Assembly (NCBI GenBank): GCA_026874595.1
Contig: CM049307.1
Location: 75,308,643 to 75,372,642, forward strand
Length of the DNA: 64,000 nt
Source of the DNA: Sipunculus nudus
Taxonomy: Eukaryota; Annelida; Sipuncula; Golfingiida; Sipunculidae
Direction of reading: 5' to 3'
The first letter of the stretch is position 1. Each line of letters starts with the position of its first letter. The notes under the pieces are model-generated. The model was not told the origin of the DNA and did not search any database. It saw nothing but the letters and a program-made list of their open reading frames with translations. Below, one piece after another: positions 11,687 to 26,600 of the stretch. The position numbers were made by a program, and so were the translations under genes.

Positions 11687-14600
11687 GTAAGTATTACCAT
11701 CGAATCAGTAAATTTTAATGTTTTCCACACTTATCCATTAATAACACCTTTTCACTTGTTTTGATAAGTCAAATTATATTATGCACTCTGGTGGCTCCGA
11801 AAGTTTTGTTCATGAATGTTCTTTTGATAAATGATCTATATGAAAGTTCTATCTTTATAAAGATAATAATCTTTGAAAATATAGTGTTGGAAAAACTGAC
11901 AAAAGAAAAAGGCCTACACTGCTCGGATATTCCTACTTATATTTGCTTGCATTTAATGCGGAAAACAAAAAAAGTATAAAAAATAGTATTTTAATCGCAA
12001 CGTCTGACTTTTCGGGGACATGCTGACCTTTTGTTCAGTAGGCATAGCTATATACAAGCCCACTTCAACTATTGTCTCAAGATATTAATTTTACGTAAAG
12101 CCATTGAATCAAAGGACTGAATATTTTTAATTTCCAATGAATATTCTTTTAAATTGTAACTAGATAGTATTTCCGAATGAAGTCCTTCGATGGGCTGTTT
12201 AAATCCAATCGGGTGCCATTAAGTGTAGCAACTTTCTGCGTTCTTGGTGGTACGCTTACTTTTAACTTAGCTTAAGTCTGACCGTTGATTCAATCCTCTC
12301 TAGTTCATTTACAGAACTTGGACTGCTTCGTAGTATATATACTACAGTGGCACCTGTCTGAAAGAACCCCTGTCTAATACAATACTACCTGTCTGGTATG
12401 ACCATCCAGAAGTGAACCGAAAGTGTTCACATTTTGTTATAACTGACCTGTCTGATAAGGCCACCTGTGAATTAAGACCTCGCTAATCCAGTCCCATATG
12501 TGATCTTTTGACACAGGTCTCCCGGTACCCAGATTAAACATTACGATGTTACATACGAATCCGAGTTTATCTGTTCGCTAACCTCTAACAAACTGTCACC
12601 CTGGTTTCAGATGAAGACGTCTGACAAGGTGCAGACCAAACACTGGGTCATTGTTGCTGTCGCGGCCATTTTTGTGGTTGCCATGGTGATCGGTGGTGCG
12701 TTGTTTGGGGTCTACATGAAAAATAAGCACCTGGTTACGGTATGTTTATGATTAGGCTTATCTTATTTAAAAATAAAATTTATTTTCATAGGATATCTTA
12801 TTCAGGCCTACTGGGACTTTGAGCAGTGTTCTGGGAGAGCAGTAACAATAGCACTTTTATGCACTTATGTCAGACCAAAGGACAAGGAGGCTGGCGAAAT
12901 TGGCAACAGCAGACGAGCAGACAGACATACTGACACAACCTGGATGGCAGTTGATCAGACCTCATATGATAATTGGGAATGCATTGACGAATAAAATGAG
13001 CTAAAGTTTGTGTTGGTAGGACACTATTAAGTTTATATGAGCAAATGAAATATTGGGGGTTTTTGGTGACCTTAATCTTGGCCTTTGAACCATCTTAATT
13101 AAAAACAACAGACTTGTAAAACAGTGAAATCGATTCATATCTCGTTTGACTAGAAACGGTACGAGATATCGCGAACTTCGCATAAAGTCGAGTAAAACTG
13201 ATTCCGTGATACGTGAAACAAAAAAGTAGACCTTTCTAGATTTAAAAATGACAAAGTAGGAAACACAAGACGCCAAATTTTGGAATATCATGAATTTTCC
13301 ACAATAAAGGTGTAACCATGGTGATTGAGGTAGCTACATATATAAGGCCATGGGTTTGCGAATAAATGAGCTATATAGTTTGTGCAGCTACGATTGAAGA
13401 AAATATAAAGAAAAAACAATTTTGTGTTTCTTATGACCTTGCCCCTGACCTTTGGCCTAATTTCACTAAAGACATCAAACTTCTAGAACTGTAGGGGTTC
13501 TATGAACAGTCTAACATTCAGAGGGATTGCTAAAAAATTCTGGCCCGTGTAATGCCATATGGCAGACCAAAGAACAAGCAGAGAGGCGAATTTGACGACA
13601 GCTGACAAACAGACGGATATACTAACACACTGACACATATGAGATGACCATTGACTAGACCATCTTATGGAAAATATTTTGAGGAACAAACTGAGCTATA
13701 GTTTGTGTAGATCAGATTTGAAATTTATGAGATATGGCAAAAAAATATATTGTAGTGTTTATGCTGCAGCTCCCCCCCCCCCCCCCAGCAGGCATATTCC
13801 AAAAATGAAAAAAATTAATTTTGGGATATAAGTGTAGGAGATAAGATATATTAGTTTCAAAAGGATTCCTGGAAACTTGTGGCTTCTAGGTCAGCCTTAG
13901 GTGAAATCGCGAAAAATCGCATTGGACGAGATATAATGCGAGATATTACGAGACTTGAATAAAATTTTGTAATACTAATTAAATGCTACCTCTAGCTTTA
14001 AAACTGACCAAGTTAGAAAAAAATAAGACCCATTATTTTCGAATATCATGACTTTTCCCCAAAAATCGTAACCATGGTTACTGCAGATTTGAGACAGCTA
14101 CGGAATGACAAATCACATGAGCTCAGTTTATGTGGCTACAAGGATTCTGGACGAAGATATGAAGAAAAAAAAATTAGCAGTTTTGGTGACCTTGACCTTT
14201 ACCTGTGACTTATATTAACCAAAAACAACAGGCTTCCAGGACTTATCATCAACTGTGTAAGTTTGAAAGCGATTGCTGCAGATTGCAGACAGACAGACAC
14301 AAATCCAAACAGACATACGAATCAGACCAAAATAATTGTCGAAATCGAAGATTTCCGGCAAACAACAAACAGACATACGCAACTGACCAACATGCTTGCA
14401 GAAATCATCGATTTCCGGAAAGCAAAAATTTGTAACATAAAGGGAGTTAAACACTGGGCCGACGTAGAGCTCGGAATACCGAATACGCCGAGCTTACGCT
14501 GCCCTACGCTGTGCCTTCACTGGCCTACGTTGCAGTCCGCCGATTGACGCATTAACGCATTAGCGTAGCGCACTGGGCGCAGGAAGTACGCAGTTTGTAC

Positions 14601-17600
14601 GCAACTCTACGTAACACTTCGCTACTGCAGGCAAGACCTACATATACATACGTAATTCTACGCCTGTTATACGGAATCCTACGCGTAGATACGTCAATTC
14701 AATAAGCCGTGTAGGTACGCCGTGCATGCTTTTATATACACAGGGTACGCAACCATACGTCATCGTGCGCATAGCCTTGTAACATTTTTTTCATGAGTAC
14801 GTAGCCCAATTTCGGCGTACTCGATACGCCACAAAACGCAACTATTTGTAGGCCCGGTTTGAAACCCTCTTAAGGTGGTCTGGATGCATAATGTGTGGAA
14901 ACCGAAATGTGACTAGTTGCAAACCGCAAGTAATGTTCGTTTGATTTGCCACCAGTTGCCTTTTTTGTACGATTTTACCACAGAAAATATAAAGATTAAC
15001 ATCACGAAATGGCCGAAAGGTCTGTCCGAATTTAAAATGCTCATTACTTATATTCCAAACATTATACCGCAGTCAGTGCATGGACTGTACGCTTTACTAA
15101 AGATCTGAAGGGTTGCAGGCTACTCAACTTCACCATTTGCTTAACGATCTCCATTTCCTTAAACATTCGTAGGGACCCCAGCTACCCCCTAAGTGACTTA
15201 CCTGTGGGCCATAGTTGTCTGCCCTCATGGCCGGCCAACTAGTGAGTCCCAAATCCCCCTCTCTGCCCCCCTGGCTGTGAATTATCACCTGGGCATCAAT
15301 GGGTGAGTCCTCTTATGGTGGGGTGGAGGGGTGGGGGCTGGGTATCTATTGAGAGTATATGGAATATCCTACACTTGATGAATGTGTATGGATTATTTTG
15401 GCGGCCCCACCTGTTGGGTATAAACGAACGAACAGCCTGCATGCGCGGGGGGCCCGGCGTTTTCTGGCTTAAACAGATTCAAGGGATTATCTTTATTTGA
15501 TAAACATTATATATCGATTAGGCCCCTATAAGAACGTGAATGTTACGTTTATATATCTCGGTGTTCTTAAAGGGGCCTATCCGATATATCCGCTGATTAT
15601 TCACATAATAAGCTTCACGTTCTGCATGCAAGTAAAATTTACAATGAATGTTGATACACCCCTAGCAGATTACCGTCAACACGAAGAACGGAGGGGAGAA
15701 TATCCGAGTGGATCCGGAAAAGGGCGAAGAAGAGTACGAGCTGCAAGACTGGAAGTTTACCATACTGTACGACTTCCATAGGGTTAGTGATTTTTTTTTT
15801 GGTCAATTATTGTCTGTCAATCAGTGTCCCCGGTACGTGCAACAGACTCCCTAAATTTTAGCTAATTCTGGTGACTGAATACTTTTGTCGTCACCCGATA
15901 CGCGTTCCCTCTTACCGGTGCCCAAGGAAAAAGGCTGCCTTTACCAAGTGACAGACCGGGTTTCCTTTGGTTTAATGTAGTAAAGAAGGGATGCAGTTTT
16001 TGGAGAAATTTTTGATGCACTCAGTTCAACAACAAAACACGAGACAGTGGCTAAGCAACAAAGAATTTATATATTTAGCACAATAGAAGAATTCCAAACC
16101 ACCTACAAGATAGGGTTCCATGCATATATCGGAGTCAACATTAAATACGTAAAAAAAGACAATTCCAACAATTTACTCAGTCCTAAACTGGCAATACTAG
16201 TTCTCGACTGGCGGCACTCGACCCCAACTAGCGACAGTAATCTTTAGTTGATAAACGTTATATATCGAATAGGCCCCTAATAGAATGTGAATGTTACGTC
16301 TATATATTTCGGTGTTCACAAAGGTACCTATCTGATATATCCAATGTATTTACGTTCTGCTTGCAAGTTAAATTATACAATGACTATATCATACACCCCT
16401 AGCTGTACGACTTCTATAGGGTTAGTGATTTTTTTTCCCAATTAATGTGTATCAATCAGTGTCCTCTGTACGTGCAACAGGCTCCCTAAATTTCCGAAAC
16501 TTTTGAGTGATATTTTAGCTAATTCTGGTGACTGAATATTTAGAGATATCGTCTTTTTATTTTGCTTTTATTGATTTCTTATATTATTTATCGATTTATG
16601 TTTTTATTTATATTTAAGTAATGCATTCACTGCCTAAGACAGTGTGCTTTAATTGTATTATGAATATAATGCTTTTGGATATAAAGCTAACGTTTTAAAT
16701 ATTATCAATATAGTCTGCAGCCTTATTTTGCAGCCACAGACTGTTAATTTTATGTGTTGATGTAAGTTAGGGAAATTTCCGGGAAGAAAAGCAAGTTTTT
16801 GGAAAGAAAAGGAATTTAGGGTAGAAACTGTTGACATTTTCTCAAACTCTTATTAAACATATACATACATTTAACAGAGAATCATAGAATAATGTATTAC
16901 AATTATTCATTATTTACACATTGTTATTAGTTATTTATACACTGAATTAGACTGAAATTTTAGTGAATTCAATTAATTAAATAAATAGAACTGACAGTAT
17001 GAGAAATACACAGTTACACGTAACTACATAGTTGTAAACATGTTGGACAAAATTTGACCTCTCTATCTCTAAAACTATACAGCTTTGGTGCCAGGGCACT
17101 CTAGCCAGTGGCGTCAGTTTATCTTCCTGGGTGGGTGGGGAAGGAGTGATTCGCAAACACACACACATATTAGCGTCTGTATGACACATTATATATACTT
17201 AATCACATCTCAAATTTATTACAATTAAGTATAATGTTTTAGAAAATAGCGTATTATGTTTCAAGTATAGGTTGATTTTAAACAAGCTTTAGACATAATA
17301 ATTCATAGTTAACCCATAAAAGTCTATAATTCTATTTCTAATATATTTCTTTTGTAATATATAAATATTATTCTCTGAAAAGTGAAGGGGTGGGAGGGGA
17401 CTTGCACGTTTTGAAACCGTTAGAAGTAAGAATCCAATATTTGGTATACTGTTAGATGTCCCAATGATCTCCTATCAAAACGAAAACTGGGTCATTGGGA
17501 CTTTGTTCCTATGAGAAATTAAGGATAAACCTCCATTAAAAACCTATTATCACACTTCAGGACTGCCTAATATCAAAACCACTCACTTTCTTGATATTTA

Positions 17601-20600
17601 TCAAAAATATTCCCCTATATAGTTTTTTATGTACATACAAGAAATTAATAGACCTGCGGCAGAGAGAGGTTTCATTGGGTCAAACCCCAACCCATTATAA
17701 TATACTAATTTAATACATATTGAATATAGTTTTTCCAAATACATGATAATACAATGACTTACATGCAACGATAGACAAAAGAACTGACCTGACAACAGTT
17801 ATTCCGAATAACATAAAATAATTACCGAGTCCAATAAAAAGTCACTGAAAGCATTATCTTCTCACGAGGTTGTTTGTCTTCTTTGATCACTTCACTTTAG
17901 CGTATAAAAGTTCGCGATGTCTACATATAGTTCACTTCTTGATAGTTCTTTTCTTCTTTCAATGTTCTTCACAGTTTTTCTTCATTTATTAATCAGTCTT
18001 ATATTAATATGTTAGCGCTAACGTAACAGTTCATTTCTGGTCACTTACTTGATCTTCTTTGACTGTCGTGGCTCCGGAGCTTAAATGGTAGATGCCTGTT
18101 TGCACATCATTTGAGCTCATCTTATATAGACTTGTCACTCATGATTGTCTTTCTTTCACTCTTTTAAATCGTGTGTGTTCATTTGTGATTTTACTCCTTG
18201 TATAACAGAATTATCTTTGTTTAAATCCATGGGTATGAGGGCTTACTCATGATCCGTTGCATAAAGTCTTGGTCGCCCATGGACACAACTTTGTTTGCCT
18301 TGAACCTTTTGTTTTAGTACAGATCAGCTGAATGGTCAGCCCTCCAGGACATACAAGGCTCGTGTACAGCCTTGTGCAGTAATACTTAAGTGCAATGACA
18401 TTACCCTTGTCTTCAAGCAGCCCCTGGACCAACACGAAGTGTAGCTTCTTCAATTGTCCCCTGACTGTAGCAGCTTATTTTATGTGAATCCAAGTCAGTC
18501 AATTTTATTATTACAATAATTAATATTCAACATGATCTTGTTCAAACATTAAAATAAAACTTAATATTTTGTTACAAGATATATATATATATATACATAT
18601 ATATATATTTACACACACACATATATATATATATTCTTGTGTGAACATGTTTATATGTGTGTGCATTGAAAATTGTCCATAACTTTGATTATTACATATA
18701 TATTGTCAGTCCTTTTTGTACTGAAGGGTCTCACCTTGTTCAAGACATCAGTGACCTGTTATCTTCAACCGCTCAACCGGACTGGGATGATGTCTCCCGC
18801 TGCCTTGGCCAACTTCATAAGGAAGAGACAGGCCGTCATGGTACATAGAACTTTATGTATATTAATAATATATTAACGATATATTATGCTTCGAACGAAA
18901 ATTTCAGAATTCTTAAACATATATAGTATGCAAAGTGGGGGGTCGGGCGCCATCTTTGTTCCGACCCAGCGTATCTATTCAGGAATTTAAAATAATCTGA
19001 AGCTTTAAAGTTCCTTGAGTTTACCGCTGAAGATTGTAAGGAGAAAACGGAACCTTCTGGTCATGACAAAGATGAAGAAAAGTCCAATGTCGGTTTGGGA
19101 ATGAAGATGCTACCGAACACGTTGCGTTTAAACGTTTCAATCTCACGTGGAAAAATATTATTGTTTACGTTGTGTCGTGATTGTTATCGTGGTAGTGAAA
19201 TGGCAAAGGCGCCGGACTTGTAATCAAGCGGTCATTGGTTCGAATCCCATAGTCTCAGTTCTTCGTTAAGACCCCTAAGCAAGGTCTCAGCCATAAGTGT
19301 GCTTATGTCCAACCAGCATGACAAATGGGTACCGGATTAAGTGTCATCTGCGTATGGCGGGCCTTTGCGACCTAAAAACCGTGTGTACCCTCTGTTATTA
19401 AATTGTAAAGTTTTCTGAGCCAGTTTTGGGGAAGGGGTCTCTTAAAACCTGCAACTTTTACTTTTTATGTAAGTCTTCTTGGACATCTGAAATGATGTCA
19501 CTGTGACTTATATTACGTGATTTTCCGCACCATATTAGTCAGACAGGCACAGATTATGACTGTTGGACCTAGAAATTTCTAATCCAGTTAAGATCCGGGT
19601 CCGTGTACTATCTCCTTGGATATCCGAAATAAGGTCACTGTGACCTACCCTCTGTGAGCTGTGTGAAAGAGCATGATTTTAGTACCCTATAGCAGTTGGA
19701 CGAAGAAACATCTAACTTAGTGGACGTACAATGAGTTCTTGGAAAAACTTAATGGAAACCCTAAATAAAATCGCTGTAACCTGTTTTCTAAGGACTATGA
19801 GTAAAAACATGATTTTGAGCACTCTGTAAGAGTCAATTGTATGTCAAATTCAGTTGAGCTTCATGACCCATCGACCACTTGTTTGTAATTTTTTCCTCTC
19901 AGATATTTTCCTTTGCTGCTATTCAGTTTGCTTTTTTGAGAAGATTCAACTGCTGCAGCTAATTTTTGTGCTTGCCGGAAATCGAAGATTTCTGCAAGCA
20001 TATTGGTCAGGTTCGTATGTCCATTTGTCTGTCTGTTTGTTTGTCTCAAAGTTTAGGTTCCCTATTGTTTTTGGTCAACATCGCTTCAAGGTCATGGTCA
20101 AGGTCACGAAAAGTATGAAAAATGGTTTTTGCTCGATAACTTTGTCACACATGGTTGTATCCACTTATACTATAGTTCACTGTATTTGTCATTCCGTGGC
20201 CATTTCCTGATGTGTAGGTGGCTCAAATCTACATGTCAAGATATTTTACAATAATAGGTCTATTATTTCTAACTTTGTCAATTTTAAAGTTAGAGAGGTC
20301 TAGTTTTTTGCGTCATGTAGCTCTTGAAGAGTTCTCAGTGACCCTATTGCAAAATTTCACACGATATCTCGACATACGAGATTTTTCGAGATATCATATA
20401 GTGATACGCTAGACACCACCAGTTTGCAGTAAAAATCTTGAAACTGATATCGTTTATGGCCTACACTAATATCTCGAAATCGTTTTTACACTTTTGGAAC
20501 ATGGCAACAGGGTGGGGGGGGGGGGCGCTGCACTTGAAACACTTTAACATATTGTTTTTTGGCTATATCTCTAAAATTATAAAGGTAACCTACATAAACT

Positions 20601-23600
20601 ATAGCCCATTTTTTTCATTCTGATCTTCTCCGTATGCTTATCTAGTCATCTGTTATCTCAGTGGTGTCACTTTGTCAGTATGTCTGTCTGTTTGTCAGTA
20701 GAACTCAATTTCAGCTGCTTCCTGGTTCTTGCGTCTTAAACTTAGCATGCTAAAGGCCACAGTTTTGCAGTTTCTCGTTGTAAGTTCTCCATTTCAGCCG
20801 CTTGTTGGTTCTTGCGTCTTACATATAGCATTCCACAGACCACAGTTTTGCAGGAATCCTTTTGAAACTTATACATCTTATGCCATACACCAGTATTTCG
20901 AAGGTGTTTTTTATTTTCGGGATTTGGCCGTTGGGAGCGCTGCACTCGGAACACTACAACATTTCATGTTTTGGGCCGTATCTCACGTTCATAAACTATG
21001 AACCTGAATCACTTAAACTATAGCTTATTTTCTTCTGCTGCGTCGTCTTCATTACATGGTCTAGGCATCTGATCTCAATTTTTTGTCACTTTGTCAGTAT
21101 GTCTGTCTGTCTGTCAGTTGTAGTCAATTTCGCCTGCTTGCTGGTTCTTGGGTATGACATATAGCAATTCTAAAGGCGATAGTTTACCAGGAATCACTTT
21201 GTAACTTTAATATATCGTATATCAGAATGAGTTCTGGAATCTGTATGTGTATTTTTTATGGGTCAAAGTACAAGGTGAAGTTCATCAAAACATGGCTGAA
21301 CCTTATTTTCCTCATAACTTTGTCAATATTGGTCCAATCTTTACAAAATTTGGCTCGTTTCCTTCCTCTTTGTCTTCTTTTTTACACGATCTAGTTATAT
21401 GTCTTTCACTGTGGGTCAGAGTTTTTCCTTCACATCTTTGTCGAAAACAATCACAGCTACATAAACTTGACCTCATTTTTGTCACACTGCCCCCACTGTC
21501 CGTGACCTTGGTATTACTTTATGTCTGAATTTCGGCAAGCGCGTTACCTCTGGTCGTCTTCTTTAAATTGTCCATGCAGGAATATCAGCGTCAATGCTTA
21601 TTTCAAAGCTTTATATTAATTTGCAATATCATGGATTTTCACATCTTATTTGCCCATTTTCGCTAAATACAAAAGTTTCCTAGCAGAACCATTCCGGCAA
21701 AACCATCTACTTCACCTGTTTTTAACGTTGTTATGGTTCTGAGTGTTAGTAAACACAGTCAACGTGTGATTGTTTTCCATATCACGAGGTTAGCTCTTGC
21801 GCACGCGCGATAATTCCCAAACATGAAACAGAGACATGGAAGAAGAAACACGGAAGAAACCGGTTGATTTTTTTTTTTTTTTTTATGAATTTGCGAGTTA
21901 CGGCAAAGAGTTGGAGTGCGCGCTGTGTTTATATTCTGCGCCAATGATCGCGCTTTGTGTAAACTGTTTCCCCTATGTGTACAGGAGTGAACTGTTTTAA
22001 AACGAAATATTGACAGATACCGCAATATTTTAAAGATAATGCAACATTTTTAGCTCAGCTGACTATAAGTCATCTGAGCTATAGTCGTGGTCCTTTGTCC
22101 TTTGTCCGTCCGTCCGGCCGTTAATAGAGCACGTTTTAAAACCGTTGGACCTACGAATCCAAACTTTTGCATACCATTAGATGTCCCTAAAATCTCCTAC
22201 CATACCGAAAATTTGGTCAGTAGGACTTCGTTCCTTTGAGATATTAAGGAAAAACCTCCGTTTTCCATAAAAAAAACCATTGTTACACTTCAAGGCTGCC
22301 TAATATCAAAACCACTGATCTGTTTTTGATCATATTAAGTATTCATATTCTTCCATACATATTCTATGAACATACCAAATATTAGATCAGTATTGGGTAT
22401 TTTTTTAAGTTTTGGGCCCAAATATAATGCAATTTTTAACAAATCAGGAAATATATTTACTCACCTAACATGGGAATTGCTGAAGCTGGTGACCTTTTTT
22501 CAGGAATATAACTTTATTTAATCAAGATTCAATTGTTTAGCCAAAATTAGATCTGAATTTTGCAAATTTTTCAAGTTATTAGCATAAATAAAAAATCAAT
22601 ACCTGAAATTTTGTCCAACTTTTGCAATGGCACCTTTTTTCCCTGTAAGCACTGTTGAATAAATTCACAGCATATATACATTACGATTTAATCTTTTAAA
22701 GTCTAAAATTTCAAAGGAATTGATTGAAAATTTGAAAAGAGTAGCTTCTATTCAAGTTTTCCTACACCATGTCAAGGGTTGTTTACATCTAGCCCACCTA
22801 GTAGTACAGCGTTCACTTGCATTATGTTACCCACCCCAGGCAGCTTGCCTTGGCTCAGCTTGGCCACTACTACCAGGCTTCCCCTCTGCCCTGCATCCCC
22901 CCCCCCCAGATGGTGCATTAACTAGATGAATGTTATAATGTTCTGTATTTTATTTTATTCTTGGCATTGCTACATTTTAGATTTGGGTATTGTACCACCA
23001 GGGTTACAATGATTAAAGTGCACATTTAATTGTGTCCACAAAGTGGTGTATTGCTATGAAAGTGTGGATGTTTATCAGATAAGTAATTCCTACTTCTGAA
23101 GAATAAACTTCACTAGGTGTGAAATTGACTTTTAATTCCAGTAATAAATTATAGCTGAGATTTTAATTAGCATAATGATATTGTTTGTCCCTCATTCAAC
23201 TAACAGTGTGTTTACTTTATTTGAAAAGATGTTTTTATTTTATCAAATTTACTTAATCTTTTATTTTATTTCGGTGAATAAAATTAAGCATGTACTGAAA
23301 ATCCAATGTGCAAAACTTTTTAGATCTTGTAGATGCCATGTCGTGACATTATTTTCTTTTAAATTCAGTTTAAACATTTGTGATTTAAAAATAATAAAAT
23401 ATATGTGTATGCATAATATGACCCAATATGAGCTACACTCTGGATATAAAATGATTCAAACTTAGAATTCTAATATTTAACTTATATTTTCAGTTTTTTT
23501 ATTACAAATTTATAAAATTTGTAAAAAAAAATGATTCAGATAAAAACTATTAATGGAAAAAGTGGATATGCAAAAAAATAGGCTTATATATAAACTTAAA

Positions 23601-26600
23601 TGCATTATTCCCTTGAAAGAGAAATAAAGGTATTAGTCCATTCTGTCCACTTGCCTATCCATCTGTAAATGTTTCATATGCATCACAGTATGTCAAAACT
23701 TTTACTGTTTTTCTTCATGATAGTCTTGTCAGAGTATTAGTTTGCAATCATATATTTAGAACTTTACTATAACCAAGTAGGAATGCCCCTTTCCTCTTAG
23801 CTTCTCATACGCTTATATAAATGAAAAACATTACAATAGAATATTTTGCATATTTTGCATTTGCCAAAATTTCAAACTTAAGCTGAGCGCCGTGACCCAT
23901 GGGTCCCTTGTTCATGAATATTTTAATATACCGCTTACTAATCTAATACATATGCGTACATCTACAATTAATGCTGTAACTGGCTTCGAATTCTTTACTA
24001 TCCATCCGTACTGTTTTTAAAGCAATTTCTTCAGCAGAGGGTGGATTCGACTGGCTCCTGTGGTTTAGGGGTCGGGTACAGGACTCAGAGCCGAGAGATC
24101 GTAAGTTAATTGTGAGATATCAGCCGAGGCGGTGAGAGTTTTTTTCTGCAGGCTTAATGTGAAAGGGCACGGCCGTGTTTCACTCACAAACGAGAGCACA
24201 TTTCGGGGGTCAGTCGGTGGTATGACCAAGGCAAATGGGATTATATTATTGAAATATTCATTATAAAATTCACCATAAAAATAATATCTGCCACTGACTA
24301 TTTAATAATAATATGGAACAGACATCAGAATAGGCCCCTTTAAGCCAGTTTAATATGCTTTTACGTTTCCTTCTTCACAGGATAGAGATCAAGAGGAGAC
24401 TGAATATTACTACGTAAGAAGAGTTGACAGCAGGAAGGTGGACACTTCGTTCATCAGCGACCGGGCACGTGCAATCTGTAACGGACTGCCCGTGTACTGG
24501 AACAAACTGAATGGACCGTACTCCGAGCTTGCAAGACACGGGGGTAAGGCATTATCCAGTCATTACATTGTTGAATAAAAGCGTTTCATTCCTTAAAAAA
24601 GATATGTTATAAACTTTGTTCAATAATTATAACCTTAAACTTAAAGAATATATCACTTCACACAATGATCTCTCTAATGTGTTTTCTGATACTGTAATTG
24701 TTTCAAATATTTTTTTCCCAAAACATATTGGGGTACCTTTGAACAAGATTATTGTTATTTACGGTAACTCCTGCACTTGGTTTCCAGCGCCATCTTCTGT
24801 TAATTTAGTGAAACACATATTGGAGTAAGGCATTAAAACTGGATCATTCCCTTGTATATTCTTATACATTTGAGTGGATTGCCGACGAAAATGCATTACG
24901 TTTCCTGGCGCGGATCCGGGGGGGGGGGGGGGGGGGGGATTCCCCGCTCTCAACTAACGACCTTTTTTTTATACCAATCTAATGCATGACGGGGGGTTTT
25001 GGGGGTCGAGACCCCACTGCTCTTAACCAACGACCTTTTTCTTAAACACTTTTTATGCATGACACCCGTTGACCCCTCCCTGTAAGAAATCCTGGATCCG
25101 CGGCTGCGTTTCACTGGGTTGGGTTAAAATATGATTAAAGCTAACGTTTATTCGAAAAGATGGACATCTCGTACTTTTAAATCGTTTAACGTTTTAATAC
25201 TAGATGGCACTGAGAAAAAAGTGCGCGAGTTACAGTAAATAACAATTGTCTTGTTGAAAGGTCCCCATTTAGACTGTAAATTGATAGTTTGTATCGAAAC
25301 TCTACAGTATGCCAATTTGTATAAAAGTTTATGGTCCCTTGAGTATTATATTGTTTTACTGAATGCGATCATTGATTACAGGTCGCCAGGAGAGAAGGAC
25401 ACGTGTCTGCATATTAGTATTCTATAAGGGCAGGTTGGTCTGTGTAATTGTTATTGAATTTGAAAAATAAGATAAAGTTGTATAACTGCTCCATATTGTT
25501 CACCGGTGTGGTGATAAATACACTTGCTGATGATAATACAAGCTCATCATGTAGCATGTAGGAACCTATTTCAATGTTCTTCCGGTGTCTTCGATGAGAA
25601 TGCATTAAACTTCACATAGTCCAGTACTCGGACTTATTTTGTATAATGATTAAAGAAACCTGTGATAAGAATATATGTTCATCTTTTGGCGGCATTGAGT
25701 ACAAATTAAAATTAAAGGCTCATTTGCAGTAGATTTTTACATATTAAAATGTGTTGTTGAGATGTACTTTTGCATGTATATGCGCCTACGTGTACTGCTT
25801 CTGACACTGTGAATTCCAAGAATAAAATGAAAAACCTGTTTTAGATAATAAAATTTTACCAAAAGATAACGAGTCCTTGTATTGTTTGTGGGATAGACAT
25901 GTGATATGTCATCTGTGGTGGATGCCTTCTACAGTATGTATCACATGACAATGGGTGTCATGGTTATCAAGCGCTAAAGTACCCATATTTAGTATGTTCC
26001 ATGATAATCAGGGGCGGATCCAATATTTAGGACAAGGAGGGGTCCAAGGAGGACTAATCACGAAACCTAAAAAAGGCCCCCAGGTCCACAAAGGGGAGTC
26101 CAGGGGGACCAAAACTTGGTTTGAAACCCTTAAGAAAAGTTGGCCACTCCCCGGACCCCTCCCCTGGATACGCTTCTGTGCAGTCTGGTGAGAGTTAACG
26201 GCGAGGTGCATTGACATGTTATTGTAATACTTATGCTTGTTTTGTGATAGAAAATCATTCTGTATGGAAAATAAACTTGTACAAAAAGGCATCACATATA
26301 ATATAATATGTAGGGGTCATTTTTGGTTTCTTCATGCTACACAAGGAATTTGTATCCAACCGTACATGGACAGATCTGTCCAGCGATCCGTAGAGTAAAC
26401 TCTCACCGTTTTGTACTTTGGCGCTTGATATCCATGCGATCATGATACATACTGTAGCAAGCTTGATGCTTGCGTGAATCGGGTAGGCTACCTCAAAATG
26501 TCTTCATTATTCATTACGGCTATTGCATCTCTGCACTATATTGTGTTATTTGGTGAAACAAGTAGCGTTTGAGTGAAGCATTCAAACTGGATAATTCATT

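Larger units (their letters stand above)
11160..16244 (+). repeat. Tandem unit 3, 3' truncated
   Basis: Third copy. It matches units 1 and 2 until about 16244, where the text jumps from the CAGTAATCTT context into a diverged copy of the region that lies before exon C. The last ~490 bases of the unit, including the possible noncoding exon, are absent. Exons A, B and C are intact. This is the copy nearest the single-copy exons D and E and therefore the one most simply spliced to them. Confidence 0.93.
18841..24380. other. Intron between exons D and E
   Basis: About 5.5 kb with no further convincing exon. It holds two SINE-like elements (19188-19400 and about 24040-24240), the 19850-21550 repeat block, and an AGCTCAGCTGA-ended element start at 22050. 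The stretch 22330-24040 is AT-rich with nothing recognised. Confidence 0.5.

Noticed and set aside
18710-18726. Earlier acceptor for exon D (AG at 18708-18709)
   Set aside because: It would enter in phase 1, while exon C leaves in phase 0, and it adds residues that spoil the BRICHOS alignment.
19201-19250. Functional tRNA gene
   Set aside because: A- and B-boxes are present, but no acceptor stem closes after the B-box and SINE body follows.
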